64,000 nucleotides of DNA from positions 62,001 to 126,000 of the forward strand of contig JANEZZ010001677.1 of assembly GCA_026122225.1 (NCBI GenBank), in the 5' to 3' direction. The notes beneath the pieces are model-generated. The model saw only the letters and a list, made by a program, of their open reading frames with translations, was not told the DNA's origin and made no database searches. The first letter of the stretch is position 1; each line of letters opens with the position of its first letter. The translations under genes and the position numbers were made by a program. The DNA is from Heloderma charlesbogerti (lineage: Eukaryota > Chordata > Lepidosauria > Squamata > Helodermatidae). This document shows positions 23,366 to 33,741 of the stretch, piece by piece.

Positions 23366-23731
23366 TAAGAGCTTTTCTACACAAGAATGCTGATTGGCTG
23401 TTAATCTGCTGTACCTGCTTTTGGCTTCATTGCAGAACTGAGGTCCCAGCGCTACACAAAGAGCATTTCCTTTCCTGCTTTTCTGCTACATTACCTCTAA
23501 GTGGCGCTGTGGTATAGTGGAATAGCACAAATGCACAAGAGGAAATCAGGCTTTCTTTTGCTTTCACAATTACATGCCACACTTTCCCTGCTCCGAAAAA
23601 CCTCACTGGAAGTGCTGGTTAGACACAGAAGCGAACCTGGAGGATCACAACACCGTCTACGAAACCTGTAAACAACTGTGAGTAGAAATGATGAGCACAT
23701 GATTAATGTTTCTGTGTAGAAAAGCCCCAAG
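23366..23731. mobile_element. hAT-like MITE
   Basis: The ends are inverted: left gagCTTTTCTACACA, right TGTGTAGAAAAGcccc, about 13 bp perfect. The 366-bp interior has no coding frame. No clear target duplication was found, so superfamily assignment is inferred from the size and terminus type. Confidence 0.55.
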
Positions 23732-23765
23732 TGCCGAGTTCCTTCTCAAATACCAAGGAGAGTCT

Positions 23766-24085
23766 ATCACAAGGGTGTGAAACTTCAAGCCTAGTGGCCA
23801 AAACTGGCCTGCCTTTGGTCCCAATCCAGCCCTCCAGGGTTCCCCAGCAGCCCACACTTCCTTTGGTTTCCCAACGTTTCTGCCATTCTCTCTCCGTTCT
23901 AAAATGTTAACATGACTTTCCCAAGACTTTGTTACTGGCATATGCTGGTATTTATTTTGTTTATTTTTGCTATTTTTAGCCCCACCCCTTTTGCTTCCGG
24001 CCCCACCCACCACTGGAATGTGGCCTCTGAATGCTTCTCTACAATGGAATTCAGCCCTCAGGCGGAAGGAAGTTCAATACGTCTG
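23766..24085. mobile_element. hAT-type MITE, family A
   Basis: Diverged member of the family best seen at 31907-32252. Left end CAAGGGTGTGAAACTTC, right end GAAGTTCAATACGTCTG. The middle keeps 'ccccaccc' and 'tactggcatatgctggtatt' features shared by the other copies (31907, 35925, 51638). Confidence 0.6.
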
Positions 24086-24554
24086 ATCTATCATTTATAG
24101 AGGCTGGATAAGAGTGCCTGCTGGGCTGGATGAAATGGACAGAGATAATTTTATTTTTCTCACTTTCCTGTAAGACTAGATCTTGTGGGGGGGGGGGGAG
24201 ATGTCACCCAGTGAAACTGATGAGCAATAGATTCAGGACAGACCATTTAGCCCAGAATCCTGATTCCAACAGGGGACATCCAAATACTTCTGGGATGCAC
24301 ACAAACTGGGCATCATGGCCACAGGCCTCTGCTAACATTTTCTCTTCAAGAACTATTCAGAGGAAAATTGCCTCCGAACAGTCTAGTGGATAGTGGATTA
24401 TTTGTCTAGTCCAGTATAGCTGTAGCTGCCAGTCACTGTAAACAATATTGAGCTAGAGGAACTGTTGGCCTGATTTGGTATATGGCCGCATTCCCTGTCC
24501 CTGTTAAAATCAGCCTTTGATTCAAAACCATGAGGACTAGAAGCTTGCTTTATT

Positions 24555-24632
24555 TTTAGGGGAAGGGCTGTAGCTCAGTGGCAGAGCCCCTGCTCTGCAT
24601 GCAGGAGGTCCCAGGTTCAATCCCTGGCATCT
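24555..24632 (+). mobile_element. tRNA-Ala-like SINE head
   Basis: It carries box A 'tagctcagtggcagagc', an anticodon arm with TGC ('ctctgcatgcagg') and box B 'ggttcaatccc', so it derives from tRNA-Ala(TGC). The two ends of the acceptor stem do not pair, and SINE body sequence follows. It is therefore a retroposon and not a functional tRNA gene. Confidence 0.75.
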
Positions 24633-24934
24633 CCTGGAAGGGCTGGGGAAGAACCCTACCCCAAACCCTGGAGAGCTGCTGCCAACCCTTCGCCATTAGT
24701 CATGCTTGCGAGGGCTGATGGGAGTTGTAAGCCAAAACGTCTGGAGGAACAGAAGTTGCCCACCTCTGGTGTAGGCAGCGCTGAGCAAGGCAGACCAAGG
24801 CTGTGGCTCCTTACACGGCAGCTTTTGACATCCCCGTTTAAACCCGCCCATTCCAAGCAATGAGGACTGGAAGCTTACTTTATCTTTATGGGAGAGCTCA
24901 ATGGCAGAGCATACGAAAGTGTCCCAAGTACATT

Positions 24935-25797
24935 TGTTGTTGTTCAGTCGTTCAGTCGTGTCCGACTCTTCGTGACCCCATGGACCAGAGCACGCCAGGC
25001 CTTCCTGTCCTGCGCTCTCTCCCGGAGCGTGCTCAAGTCCATATTCATTGCATCCGTGATGCTATCTAGCCATCTCATCCTCTGCCGCCCCCTTCTCCTT
25101 TTGCCTTCAGTCTTTCCCAGCATCAGGGTCTTTTCCAGGGAGTTTTCTCTTCGCATTAGGTGGCCAAAATATTGGAGCTTCAGCTTCATCATCTGTCCTT
25201 CCAATGAGCACTCAGGGTTGATTTCCTTTAGGATGGACTGATTTGACCTCCTTGCAGTCCAGGGGACTCGTAAGAGTCTTCTCCAGCACCACAGTTCGAA
25301 AGCATCAATTCTTCGGCGCTCAGCCTTCCTTATAGTCCAGCTCTCACAGCCAGACATTACTACTGGGAAAACCATAGCTTTGATTAGACGGACCTTTGTC
25401 GGCAAGGTGATGTCTCTGCTTCTTACTATGCTGTCTAGGTTTGCCATAGCTTTCCTCCCAAGGAGCAAGCGTCTTTTAATTTCAGGGCTACAGTCACCGT
25501 CTGCGGTGATCTTGGAGCCCAAGAAAGTAAAATCTGTCACTGCTTCCATTTCTTCCCCTTCCATATGCCAGGAAGTGATGGGGCCAGATGCCACGATCTT
25601 CGTTTTTTTACTGTTGAGTTTCAAACCAGCTTTTGCACTCTCCTCTTTCACCCTCAACAAGAGGCTCTTGAGATCCTCTTCGCTTTCTGCCATTAGGGTG
25701 GTATCGTCTGCATATCGGAGGTTGTCGATAATTCTCCAGGCAATCTTAATTCCGACCTCTGATTCATCCAACCCGGCATTTCTCATGATGTACTCTG
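24935..25797 (-). mobile_element. BovB LINE, 5'-truncated RT fragment
   Basis: The minus strand has one uninterrupted frame of 280 codons covering the C-terminal half of the BovB reverse transcriptase. It includes the catalytic YADDTTLMA segment near the 5' end, DFTFLGSKITADGDCSPEIK, the FELWCWRRLLRVPWT block and the HGVTKSRTRLND end. An ACAAC tail follows at the left. A frame this open suggests a recent insertion. The 5' end runs into a perfect inverted repeat (25756-25832). GAAAGTG occurs on both outer flanks (24915-24921 and 25832-25838), a possible target duplication. Confidence 0.93.
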
Positions 25798-25832
25798 CAT
25801 CATGAGAAATGCCGGGTTGGATGAATCAGAGG
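25756..25832. repeat. perfect 35-bp inverted repeat, 7-nt loop
   Basis: Left arm 25756-25790, loop TACTCTG at 25791-25797, right arm 25798-25832; all 35 pairs match. The left arm is the 5'-most BovB coding sequence of the element at 24935-25797, and the right arm is its inverted copy. Confidence 0.97.
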
Positions 25833-26129
25833 AAAGTGCAAATGTCCCAAGCGGTATGGAAACATTAAAAGGCCCGAAGTCAGACTAAAACGCCACACGC
25901 CCGATGTTCAAGAATTAAACGTCCCATTTAATTACGTATTAGATGTCCCAAGTCACAGCCATGAGGCCTGGAAGCTTCCTTTACCTTTACAGGAAAGCTC
26001 AGGGGCAGAGCAGATGAAAAAATCCCAGTTACCAGGCAGACACCCCTTGAAACCCTGGGGAGCTTCGTTCATGCAGTGACCATGCCGGCTGGGAATTAGG
26101 GGAGTTGTAGTCCAGCACTAGAGGAAGGC

Positions 26130-26426
26130 TTATGCTGTTATGCTGCTGTAGTGGGACGGGAGAGAGGGAAAGTGCCTGGATCCCGGGTTTTGAAACATAC
26201 CCCGGGGTTGAAGGAGGAGCGGGGCCCCCGCCTCTGCATTCCTTCTGCGGAGTTCCCTCCCGGGCAGGCGCGCTCCGCCCCCCCGTTGTCAATTGGCCAG
26301 ATGTTTCCCCAGCTTTGGTGCTGCGGAGAGCGCGCCGTCTGGGGCTTCTTAGTCCGGAGTGAATCCGGAATCACGCCTGCGGTGGCGATGCGGCGCTCCA
26401 AGGGGAGCCCGGAGCGGGGTCAGCAG
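26130..26426 (+). promoter_or_regulatory. GC-rich candidate promoter/first exon
   Basis: The segment is rich in GC and CpG compared with its surroundings. It ends at a consensus donor (CAGCAG|GTAAGC, intron from 26427). A short ATG frame at 26388 (MRRSKGSPERGQQ) runs into this donor, but I do not recognise the peptide. KANK3's first coding exon has an acceptor 19 bases before its ATG, so an upstream non-coding exon must exist. This is one candidate for it. Inference only. Confidence 0.3.
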
Positions 26427-26458
26427 GTAAGCGAGGAGGGGGAGAGGAAAGAGGGAAC

Positions 26459-26463
26459 AAGGA

Positions 26464-26503
<40 letters not shown>

Positions 26504-26550
26504 AGGAAGGAAGGAAGGAAGGAAGGAAGGAAGGAAGGAAGGAAGGAAAG
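26459..26550. repeat. (GAAA)n(GGAA)n microsatellite
   Basis: About eleven GAAA units followed by about nine GGAA units; a strong purine tract. Confidence 0.97.
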
Positions 26551-26950
26551 AGAAGAGGAGCTGGGGAGATCTCGATCCAGTCGGCCTCGCGCAGGTCCGG
26601 GTTGGGGTCTTCTCTGGCAAGGACCGCACCTGACTCGGGAGCGGAGCCCCACGCATGGTCCCTATACCGGCCTAATGGGAAGTCAGCCCCGCTACAGATG
26701 GGCCCCATAAGGGTCTACTCTGAAATAAGCCCCACTGAGTTCAGAGGGGGTTACTCCCCAGGTAAGCATATGGTGCCTGAAAGCCGCAGCCTCCAGGAGG
26801 CTTACTTGGGACTCAGCCTGTGGAACACGGCGGGGCTTACTCCTGAGTAGAGAGGCGCCGCCCATGCGCGGTTATCTCCAGGTTTACAGGGGAGTAAGCC
26901 CACTGAACTCAGTGGCTCCTCCTTCCGAGACAACGCTGGTTGTTTCCCTT

Positions 26951-27038
26951 CCAGATGTTTTGGGCTTCAACTCCCATCAGCCCCAGCAAACATGGCCGGT
27001 GACCGAGGATGCTGGGGGTCGCGGTCCAAAACATCTGG
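26951..27038. mobile_element. small palindromic MITE
   Basis: 88-bp segment with perfect 13-bp inverted ends (CCAGATGTTTTGG ... CCAAAACATCTGG) and an interior 'aactcccatcagccccag', a phrase shared with the related segments at 29841-29972, 50046-50157 and a scrap near 24690-24770. Nearby at 26700-26900 and 27120-27200 are scraps of 'agtaagccccactgagttc', shared with the MITE nest at 34 kb. Confidence 0.65.
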
Positions 27039-29128
27039 AGGGGGCCGTGTTGGGAGAGGCTGAGATGTAACAGCAGCAGGCGGAGCTGCCATCCTCGGGG
27101 CGCGTCTTGTTTGGGAGCGGGCGCCCACCGAACTCAGTGGAACTTACTTCCGAGTAAATGAGCTCAGCCGGTGCGCTGCCGCAGAGCTGGAATTTCTCCG
27201 GAGTAAGCCCCAAGGCGGCAGCTGGCAGTCCCCTGCTACGGTTTGCAGCACCTTCCTCGGAAGGTGGAGGCTCGACTTCGCAAGCCCACCAAACAGCTGT
27301 CCACGCCTCCCCCCCAGTTTTGTCCCCCCATGCCACTTTCCCCAGGGCTCTCGCTCTCCGAGCCAGTCCTCACTTGGCAAGGAGTTCCATAAGTTAACAA
27401 GGACCAGTTGGATGAAAATCAGTTGGGGAAGAGAGCGCGCCGTGCCAAAGTGCCGCCGTGGGCGTAGAAGGTGGCCAGATCTCATGCCATAACATTCCCT
27501 GTGTTAGCTTGCCTGATAGCTGGTCTCTCTGCCTTCTCCCCTTGAGCCCCTTTGCCGGTGTTGGTGTGGAGGGAGGCATCACAAAGCTGAGAGGGAGAGG
27601 AAGGGAATATATTGGGCGGGGGGCTAGGCTAAAGCATCCCCACCCACCCTTTACAATTGCACCCCTTTACAAATTACTGGCGACCATGACACTTTCTGCT
27701 GCTGTATGGAGTCCCCACTAGCTTTGCGGCATCCTCAGCTATTCCCCCAGCTCAGGCCTTCATCTCAGGCCTGTTTCTACCTTCAACAACCAATCCGCCA
27801 TCCTTTAGGAGGCATTTTTTTTTTCCCCAGGTGGCAGGAATTGGGATGAGCGGAAAAGGCATGGAAAGAGGCAGGGGTCCAACATTTTGGAGAACGGCAG
27901 AAGAAGTGCTATGTGGGGGCTATAAGGTGGGCATCATTACAAAAATTAAGGGAAACGGAGTTGCGGTACATTTAAAAAAATAACTGAGAAAGATGGGTGG
28001 GCTGTGATGAACCACTCCCCGGTTACATTTCTTTTGTGTTATTTTTCTATGTTTAATTTATCACATTTGTCTCCAGCCCTGTCTCCAGGACAGCATATGC
28101 GGGCGTCACTCGTATTTAATCTCTCAACAACAACCCTTTGGGGTGGGCTAGGCTGAGAGAGAGAGTGTGTGGCCTTTCCATCTCCTTGTTGCTGCTGTCT
28201 GGTGGGCAGTGTTCATTTGGTGGTGTCCTGTCTTGAGTTCGAGTTTGCGCCTTTGTAACACAGTGGGCGAGGCGAGAGGGTATAAAAGGCCACGGACTCC
28301 AGTTTTTAATGGAAAGCAATCAGTTTATAAAATAATATTGTCTTCATATAGAAAACGACATTATGGACCTGCAGGCAGACACAGCAACAGGAACTTTGTG
28401 AGTTGGAGAGATTTGTAAAGGGCTTCTTCTGCTGGGGGGTTGCGATACTTCTGGGGGATAGACGTTTGCTTTTCTCTCTTCTCCCCCTCACCCCAAATCC
28501 AGAGTCTCTCCCGTTTTCAAAAAGAGACATTTATTTACCCTCTCATGTGCTCCACTCCAGGTGTTTTGCGGTTCACACAAAAAAGAGAAAGCCTCGTCCG
28601 ATATTCAGTCTTGAGCTCGGGCAGCCGAGCCAAGCTACAGGTTATGCGGGAAGGGGTGTGAGTGTATGTGTTCGTGTGTGTTTTAAAAATGGTTTCTTTT
28701 CCCTTCTTTCTCTGGGGCACCAGAGGCCTTGGCAGATCTCTGCTCATGCCGCTGTCCGCTTGCTAGGAAAGGAAACGGAGATTTCCCTTCAATCCCTGGA
28801 CGAGCCCCGGCCCCCAACGGCAGATATAAATCAGAGTTTATCACTCGGAGGAAGGCGTGGGGAGGGGGCGCGAGACTGGGAGCAGAACAAGTTGCCCAAA
28901 GATAAATCTGTCTTTTGTCAAGCTGCCCTCTCCCTGGGCCTCGCTTTCTCACGCTCTCTGCAACGGCCCCGCATTGGCACCAAAAACGTACGCCTTCAGA
29001 TCTGTGGCGACGGAGCGATTAAAACGTATAAATAAACGGGAGGTTTTCCTCGTATTTATCATCCTGGCAGAGTTGCAGGAGAAAAGGCTGAGGGACGGGA
29101 GAGCTCTCAAGTGAATGCCTTTCACAAC
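27039..29128. other. no gene recognised
   Basis: GC-rich to mixed sequence without an exon I can support. A 210-codon open frame at 28403-29035 lacks recognisable domains and looks like chance. GATA-like (AGATAAA, TTATCA) and GGAA motifs cluster at 28800-29070, and a TATAAA-type AT-rich stretch occurs near 29025. Confidence 0.4.
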
Positions 29129-29510
29129 GTCTAATGTACAAAGTGCTTTGCGATCACAGAACGCGTGTGCTGGAAGGATCCTCGGAGGTCATCTACCCCA
29201 ACCCCCTGTGCAGTGCGGGAATCTTGCAACTACGCCATCCCTGCCCAATGGCTGTCCTGCCTCTGCTTAAATATCTTGAGAGAAGGAGAGCCCACCACCT
29301 CCTGGAGCAGTCTCTCCCCCCGTTAAGCAGCTTGTAGCGTGAGGAAGGGAGTTTCTCCTAATGTTCAGCCAAAATCTGCTTCCCTGCCACCGTCACCTGT
29401 CAGTTCTCATCCTCCCTTCTAGAGCAACAGAGTACGACTTTGCTCCCTCCTCAGATATTTGAAGACCTCTATCATGTCTCTCCTTCATCTTCTCTTCTCC
29501 AGGCTAAATG
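29129..29510 (-). mobile_element. CR1-related LINE fragment
   Basis: In reverse orientation it contains the CR1 tail and RT C-terminal scraps: 'ggaaggatcctcggaggtca' at the 3' end, and 'atttgaagacctctatcatg' and 'ctcttctccaggctaaa' in the coding part. Several indels are present. Confidence 0.65.
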
Positions 29511-29689
29511 TTTACACTTCATGGACTAGTTATACCCTGAAGGCCACACGACGAGTCCAGAGCTAAGATGGAACTCGAACCCAGATCTCCCTTATTCAGG
29601 CCACTTGCATTTTGCTGCCTCTTGAATAATTTCATCTCAGATCAAAGCAGCATTGACACAGCAATCTCTCTGTCCGTCTCCTTTGCCTC

Positions 29690-29815
29690 CTGACCTTCCT
29701 CTGGGATGCCTTCCCTAGTAATTATCCCACTTTTATCCTAACGACAAATCTGTGGGGTAGATTAGCCCGAGAAGGAGCAACTATCCCAACAGACGAGCCA
29801 GGATTTGAACTCATG
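29690..29815 (-). mobile_element. MIR-like SINE fragment
   Basis: Reverse orientation core: 'tctgtggggtagattag' with 'gagccaggatttgaactcat' (box B side). Degraded. Confidence 0.5.
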
Positions 29816-29840
29816 TCACTCTGCTTCAGACTGGCTGGAG

Positions 29841-29972
29841 CAGCCTTCCCCGATTTAGTGCCACCCAGATGCTTTGGACTACAACCCCCATCATGCCTGA
29901 CTCCTGGCCATGCTGATTAGGGCAGATGGGATGTGCAGTCCAAAGCATCCAGAGGGCATAAGGCTGAGCAGG
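29841..29972. mobile_element. palindromic hAT-like MITE
   Basis: Arms CAGATGCTTTGGACT and AGTCCAAAGCATC face each other around 'acaacccccatcatgcctga'. The inversion extends further out (CAGCCTT on the left, AAGGCTG on the right). Same family as 26951-27038 but longer. Confidence 0.6.
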
Positions 29973-31261
29973 AGAATTCAAGTTTAGATGCGGGGAGCTG
30001 AAGTTTAAGTCCCCATTTGCTGACTGACCTCAGCCGTATCTTTCTCCATAACTGAACCTGCAGGGTTGTTGTGAGAGGTGCCATTTCAGCAGTAAGGGAG
30101 CTTTCCTTGCGCTGGAGGGAGACTGAAGTGGTGGCTGGGTTTGTGGCAAGGGAGGAAGGACCTGCTCCTCAATATCTTCCATAATAAATTTTAGAAGCAA
30201 TCGTATATACTGTGGAGCAAAACCGGGGTGTTGCCACCCTACACCCTCATTTCCAGGGGCGCCATTTGAGAACAGCCCACGTGTGCTGCTCAAAGGTTCT
30301 CGGGTGACTCAAGCGTGGCCCACGAATGAGTAGAATAAACGTCTGTCCATCACGACTGGGAGATGACGCTTCGCTCCGGCATGCCGGCGTTCGGGAAAGG
30401 GCCTGTGCCCTGGGTTTTTTGGCACTGCCACGGGTGTTGCTTGCCAATGCAGGGGTGGCCGTCTTCAGCTCTTATAAGGACTTGTTTGGCACTGGGCATT
30501 GTTACTGCAGAAGGGTATTGACATGCTGAAAGCGGAGCCTCCTGGATGGCAATGGAGGCTCTGGCAGTGCTGGCTGCAGGCTTTGGAGGGCTTTGGGGGA
30601 AGACACCCTCAAGCCCCCCCCCCAAGTGAGTCTACCTTCTCACCGTCTCATCCTCTTCTTCATCATGGCTTCCACTTGCTTGCTGGGCAGGCGGAAAGCC
30701 AGTAAACGGGTCAGCCATGGCATCAGCTCCTCCTTCCTTCCCACCACCACCATTGTCGGGGCCAGGGCAAGAGGCAGGTGAACAAGCAGGTTGCAGTGGC
30801 GGAGAGGAGTAGCTCCAGGAGGCCAGGCACCTGCTGGGGCATGGACCCTCAGCAGGTGCTCAGCCATGCCAGCCCTTGACTCTTCGGATGTCAGATCTCT
30901 CTCTCTCTCTCTCTCTTTTAAAAAGCAAGTTTCTAGACTTGATGATTGCAAAGTCAGACTGGAGAGCGTGTGTGCCATCAATGCCTCCTGTAATTTCTGA
31001 CGCCAGATAGGTGGCTGGAGAAGGAATCCAGAGCTCCAAGGGGGACACATCGCTCGCTGCCCCTTCCCCAAGATGGGGAGAAGCAACTGTATTTATTTTT
31101 TAATGATTAACATTTATATACGACCTCGCTTGCTAAAAACAGCCATCAAGACGACGAGAAGCTGAGTGAAAACAGTTTATGCAGAGTGCAGGGTTCTGAT
31201 TTAAGAACGACCACGCGATCCTGCAAAATTCTTCCTGTGGTCGATGCAGTTGGGATTTACA

Positions 31262-31470
31262 GACTGTTATACCGGGGTGGTAGTGATGAAAACACCTGTA
31301 GCATAGTGGCTGAGAGATGGAGCTACAGATCCAAGTCTCATCTCTGACATGAATTCACTGGGTGGCCTTTGGGCACATCAAGTCCTGCAGCCTCAGTTCA
31401 TCCATCTCTAGTACGGGCATAATAATACTGATTTACCTTGGCAGGATTGTTGTCAGAAGAATTTCAGTGG
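31262..31470 (+). mobile_element. MIR-like SINE
   Basis: Contains tRNA-like head 'tagcatagtggctgagag', the core 'cactgggtggcctttgggca' and the tail side 'ggcaggattgttgtcagaag'. Diverged. Confidence 0.55.
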
Positions 31471-31739
31471 CCGTTCACAGGGGGATGTGTTTCCTTACGA
31501 AACTGTGGTTATTGTGCATGCACGCACGCACGCACACGGCAGCTATGAGTATCCTACTATTGTTTGTACGATTGTTTATTCCAGGGTGAAAAGAAGAGAA
31601 TCTTAAGCCAGGAATTGCTGAATTCCATTTTGCTGGCTTCCATCTTTGCATCAGCCACGGAGGGTGAACAACAGAGATGTGTAGTGAGCCATTCATTTTG
31701 TCATAAGCGGCCCTTGGAGAGTGCCAGGAGAAGTGTGTG

Positions 31740-31782
31740 TGGGTGGAAGGGAGGAAGGAAGGGAGGAAGGAAGGAAGGAAGG
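31740..31782. repeat. GGAA-rich microsatellite
   Basis: Irregular GGAA/GGGA repeats. Confidence 0.85.
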
Positions 31783-31906
31783 GATGCAGCGTACATTGCG
31801 CCAGGCAGAAAATAACATTTCAGTCATGCACAACTTGAATGTCCATGCATAAGAGTGGCACCCCATCCTATCCTCCCAGGTTGGCTCTGCTCCTGTGCTT
31901 TTAAAA

Positions 31907-32252
31907 CAGGGATGAAGAACCGTCGGCCTTGGAGCTAAATCTGGCCCTCTCTCAAAATCCAGGGCCCTTTTCCCGCAACTAGTGATTGTTGGGTGGATTC
32001 CTGGCTTTTGTGCAGTTTTTCCCGATTCTGAAATGTTGAAACACCTCTGCTGAGGCTTTGCTACTGCCAGTAAGAGCTTTAAGCCTGAATAGCTGGTATT
32101 TTCTGTGTTTTAAAAAATATTGGTTTTGACCCTGCTCCTTTTGCCTTTGGTTCCGCCCACTGCTGGAACACACACGCACGCACGCCCTGCCCCCAAGAGC
32201 ATCTCCAAAATGGAAATCAGCCCTGGGGCCAAAAGAGGTTCAACCACCCCTG
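31907..32252. mobile_element. hAT-type MITE, family A, with target duplication
   Basis: Starts CAGGGATGAAGAACC and ends GGTTCAACCACCCCTG, so the ends are inverted. It is flanked by identical CTTTTAAAA at 31898-31906 and 32253-32261, that is an 8-bp hAT-type duplication plus one ambiguous base. The 346-bp interior is non-coding. Diverged relatives lie at 23766-24085, 35925-36245 and 51638-51957. Confidence 0.85.
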
Positions 32253-32725
32253 CTTTTAAAACAGCCCCACGTTCCAAAAATTAGCAGTTGGCAGAGGGGC
32301 TGCTTAATTTTCGTAGGTCAAGCTGCCTTTGAAAATCAAAAGAGCACACACATTAAGAGAGGGGGGAAAGCAGCAACCTTTGGTGCACACCCATGCGCTT
32401 CAGCGAATGTGCGCCACCGATTCCAGAGACATGACCCTCCTGGCTCAGCCAAGCTGGTGGCTTGTTTGCGGCCCGATTGCTCTTCAGGAAGCCTGCAACA
32501 GAGCCAGGTGGCTGTTCTTGGCCCACATTCCACCCTAGACAATAGCTTTCCCTCCCTGCAGATGGGGCTCCCTTGTAATTTCCTTTTCCTCGAGGAAGCT
32601 GGCTAATTGATTCCATCCCGGCAGCTTCCCACCGCTCTGTCTGTCTTCCTTTGACAGGATGGGTCCGACCAGTGGCTATGGCTGTTGACAAGCAGAAACG
32701 TTTGTGGTGGAGGTCATAGAGGCTG

Positions 32726-33140
32726 CTTTCTGAAGCCCAGTTCAAGGTGCTGGTTATGACTTATAAAGCCTTACACGGCTTGGCACCACCATACCTGGCA
32801 GAGCGCCTCTCCTGGTATGAAACTGCCCATACACTACGATCATCAGCTGAGGCCTTCCTCCGAGTGCCTCCTCCAAGGGAGGCTTGGAGGATGGGGACAT
32901 GGGAGAGGTCCTTCCCGGTGGTGGCTCCCACTTGCAGTACACTCTCCCCACCGAGGTGTACTTGGCTCCAACATTGTCATCATTGCCGCGCCAGCTTAAG
33001 CCTTTCCCTGACTCCCAGGCCTTTGTCAGCATATGATAAGGTTTTAGCAGGTCCTGGGATGTATCGTTGATAGTTTAAAATGGTTTTTATGATCCAGTTT
33101 TCTGTTACATTTTTATAATGCACTTTTTCGACATGCCAGT
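32726..33140 (+). mobile_element. L2-like LINE 3' fragment
   Basis: The plus frame gives MTYKALHGLAPPYLAERL, LRSSAEAFLRVPPPRE and FPVVAPTCSTLSP, the C-terminal RT region of an L2-type LINE, then a non-coding tail. 5'-truncated. Confidence 0.75.
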
Positions 33141-33144
33141 CTAT

Positions 33145-33480
33145 ATGGGCTCCTTCACACGGAGCTTTTATCCTGCGACTGAGAAGGCTCCTTCACGGAA
33201 GGTTGTGGGCTCCTTACCTGACGCCGAGACCTTCCTCCACTAAATGCCCTCTGTTCCGTTTCTAAATAGACTGCAGATCATGAGCTATCGGATTTCCGTG
33301 AAAAGAGGAAAAGCGGCAAGAAGCAGAGCGAGATCAAAGAAAGATAATGGAAGACTCAGATACAGGGAGAGGGGAGGGGGAAGGAAGCACGTGAAAAAGG
33401 GAGTCAGGGATGACCCTGCATTTAAAATGGAAGCAGAAAGCCCCATTTTAAACGCAGGATTTTAGGCTGATGTAGAAATG
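33145..33480. mobile_element. MITE-like repeat, copy 2
   Basis: Second copy of the repeat at 3100-3482. It has the same inverted ends ('cacacggagcttttatcctg' and 'gcaggattttaggctg') and the same purine-rich interior with 'tggaagcagaaagcccc'. Confidence 0.6.
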
Positions 33481-33741
33481 CTTAGTGTGTTACTTTTTAA
33501 GTTGCACCCACCTGGGGTCATGCCTGTTCCTTGGCCCTTCAGGAAAATAAAGAGCATCCCCCAAAGTGCCAACTGAAGACTTCTCGATCCAGTTTGGCTG
33601 ATGTCCTGGTGTGAAAAAATTGCCCTCATCCCTTCAATAGCTGTTATTATAAAAACACACAAAAAACTATAGATGCTCCTGCCAAGTTGGGTTCCACACT
33701 GGCATGGTACCCAACTATAGGCTCAGCAGCAACGTATATTA

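Noticed and set aside
24555..24632. Possible tRNA-Ala gene
   Set aside because: Box A, box B and the TGC anticodon arm are present, but the acceptor ends do not pair and SINE body follows; other copies are dispersed in the window.
24944..25786. 280-codon minus-strand open frame as a host gene
   Set aside because: It encodes BovB reverse transcriptase with the YADD motif and a LINE 3' tail; a transposon, not a host gene.
26349..26708. Minus-strand frames over the GAAA/GGAA repeat
   Set aside because: They translate a microsatellite into Phe/Leu/Ser/Pro repeats; no coding evidence.
28403..29035. 210-codon plus-strand open frame
   Set aside because: No recognisable domain, no splice or promoter context, and several overlapping frames of similar length in the same GC-rich stretch; best explained by chance.
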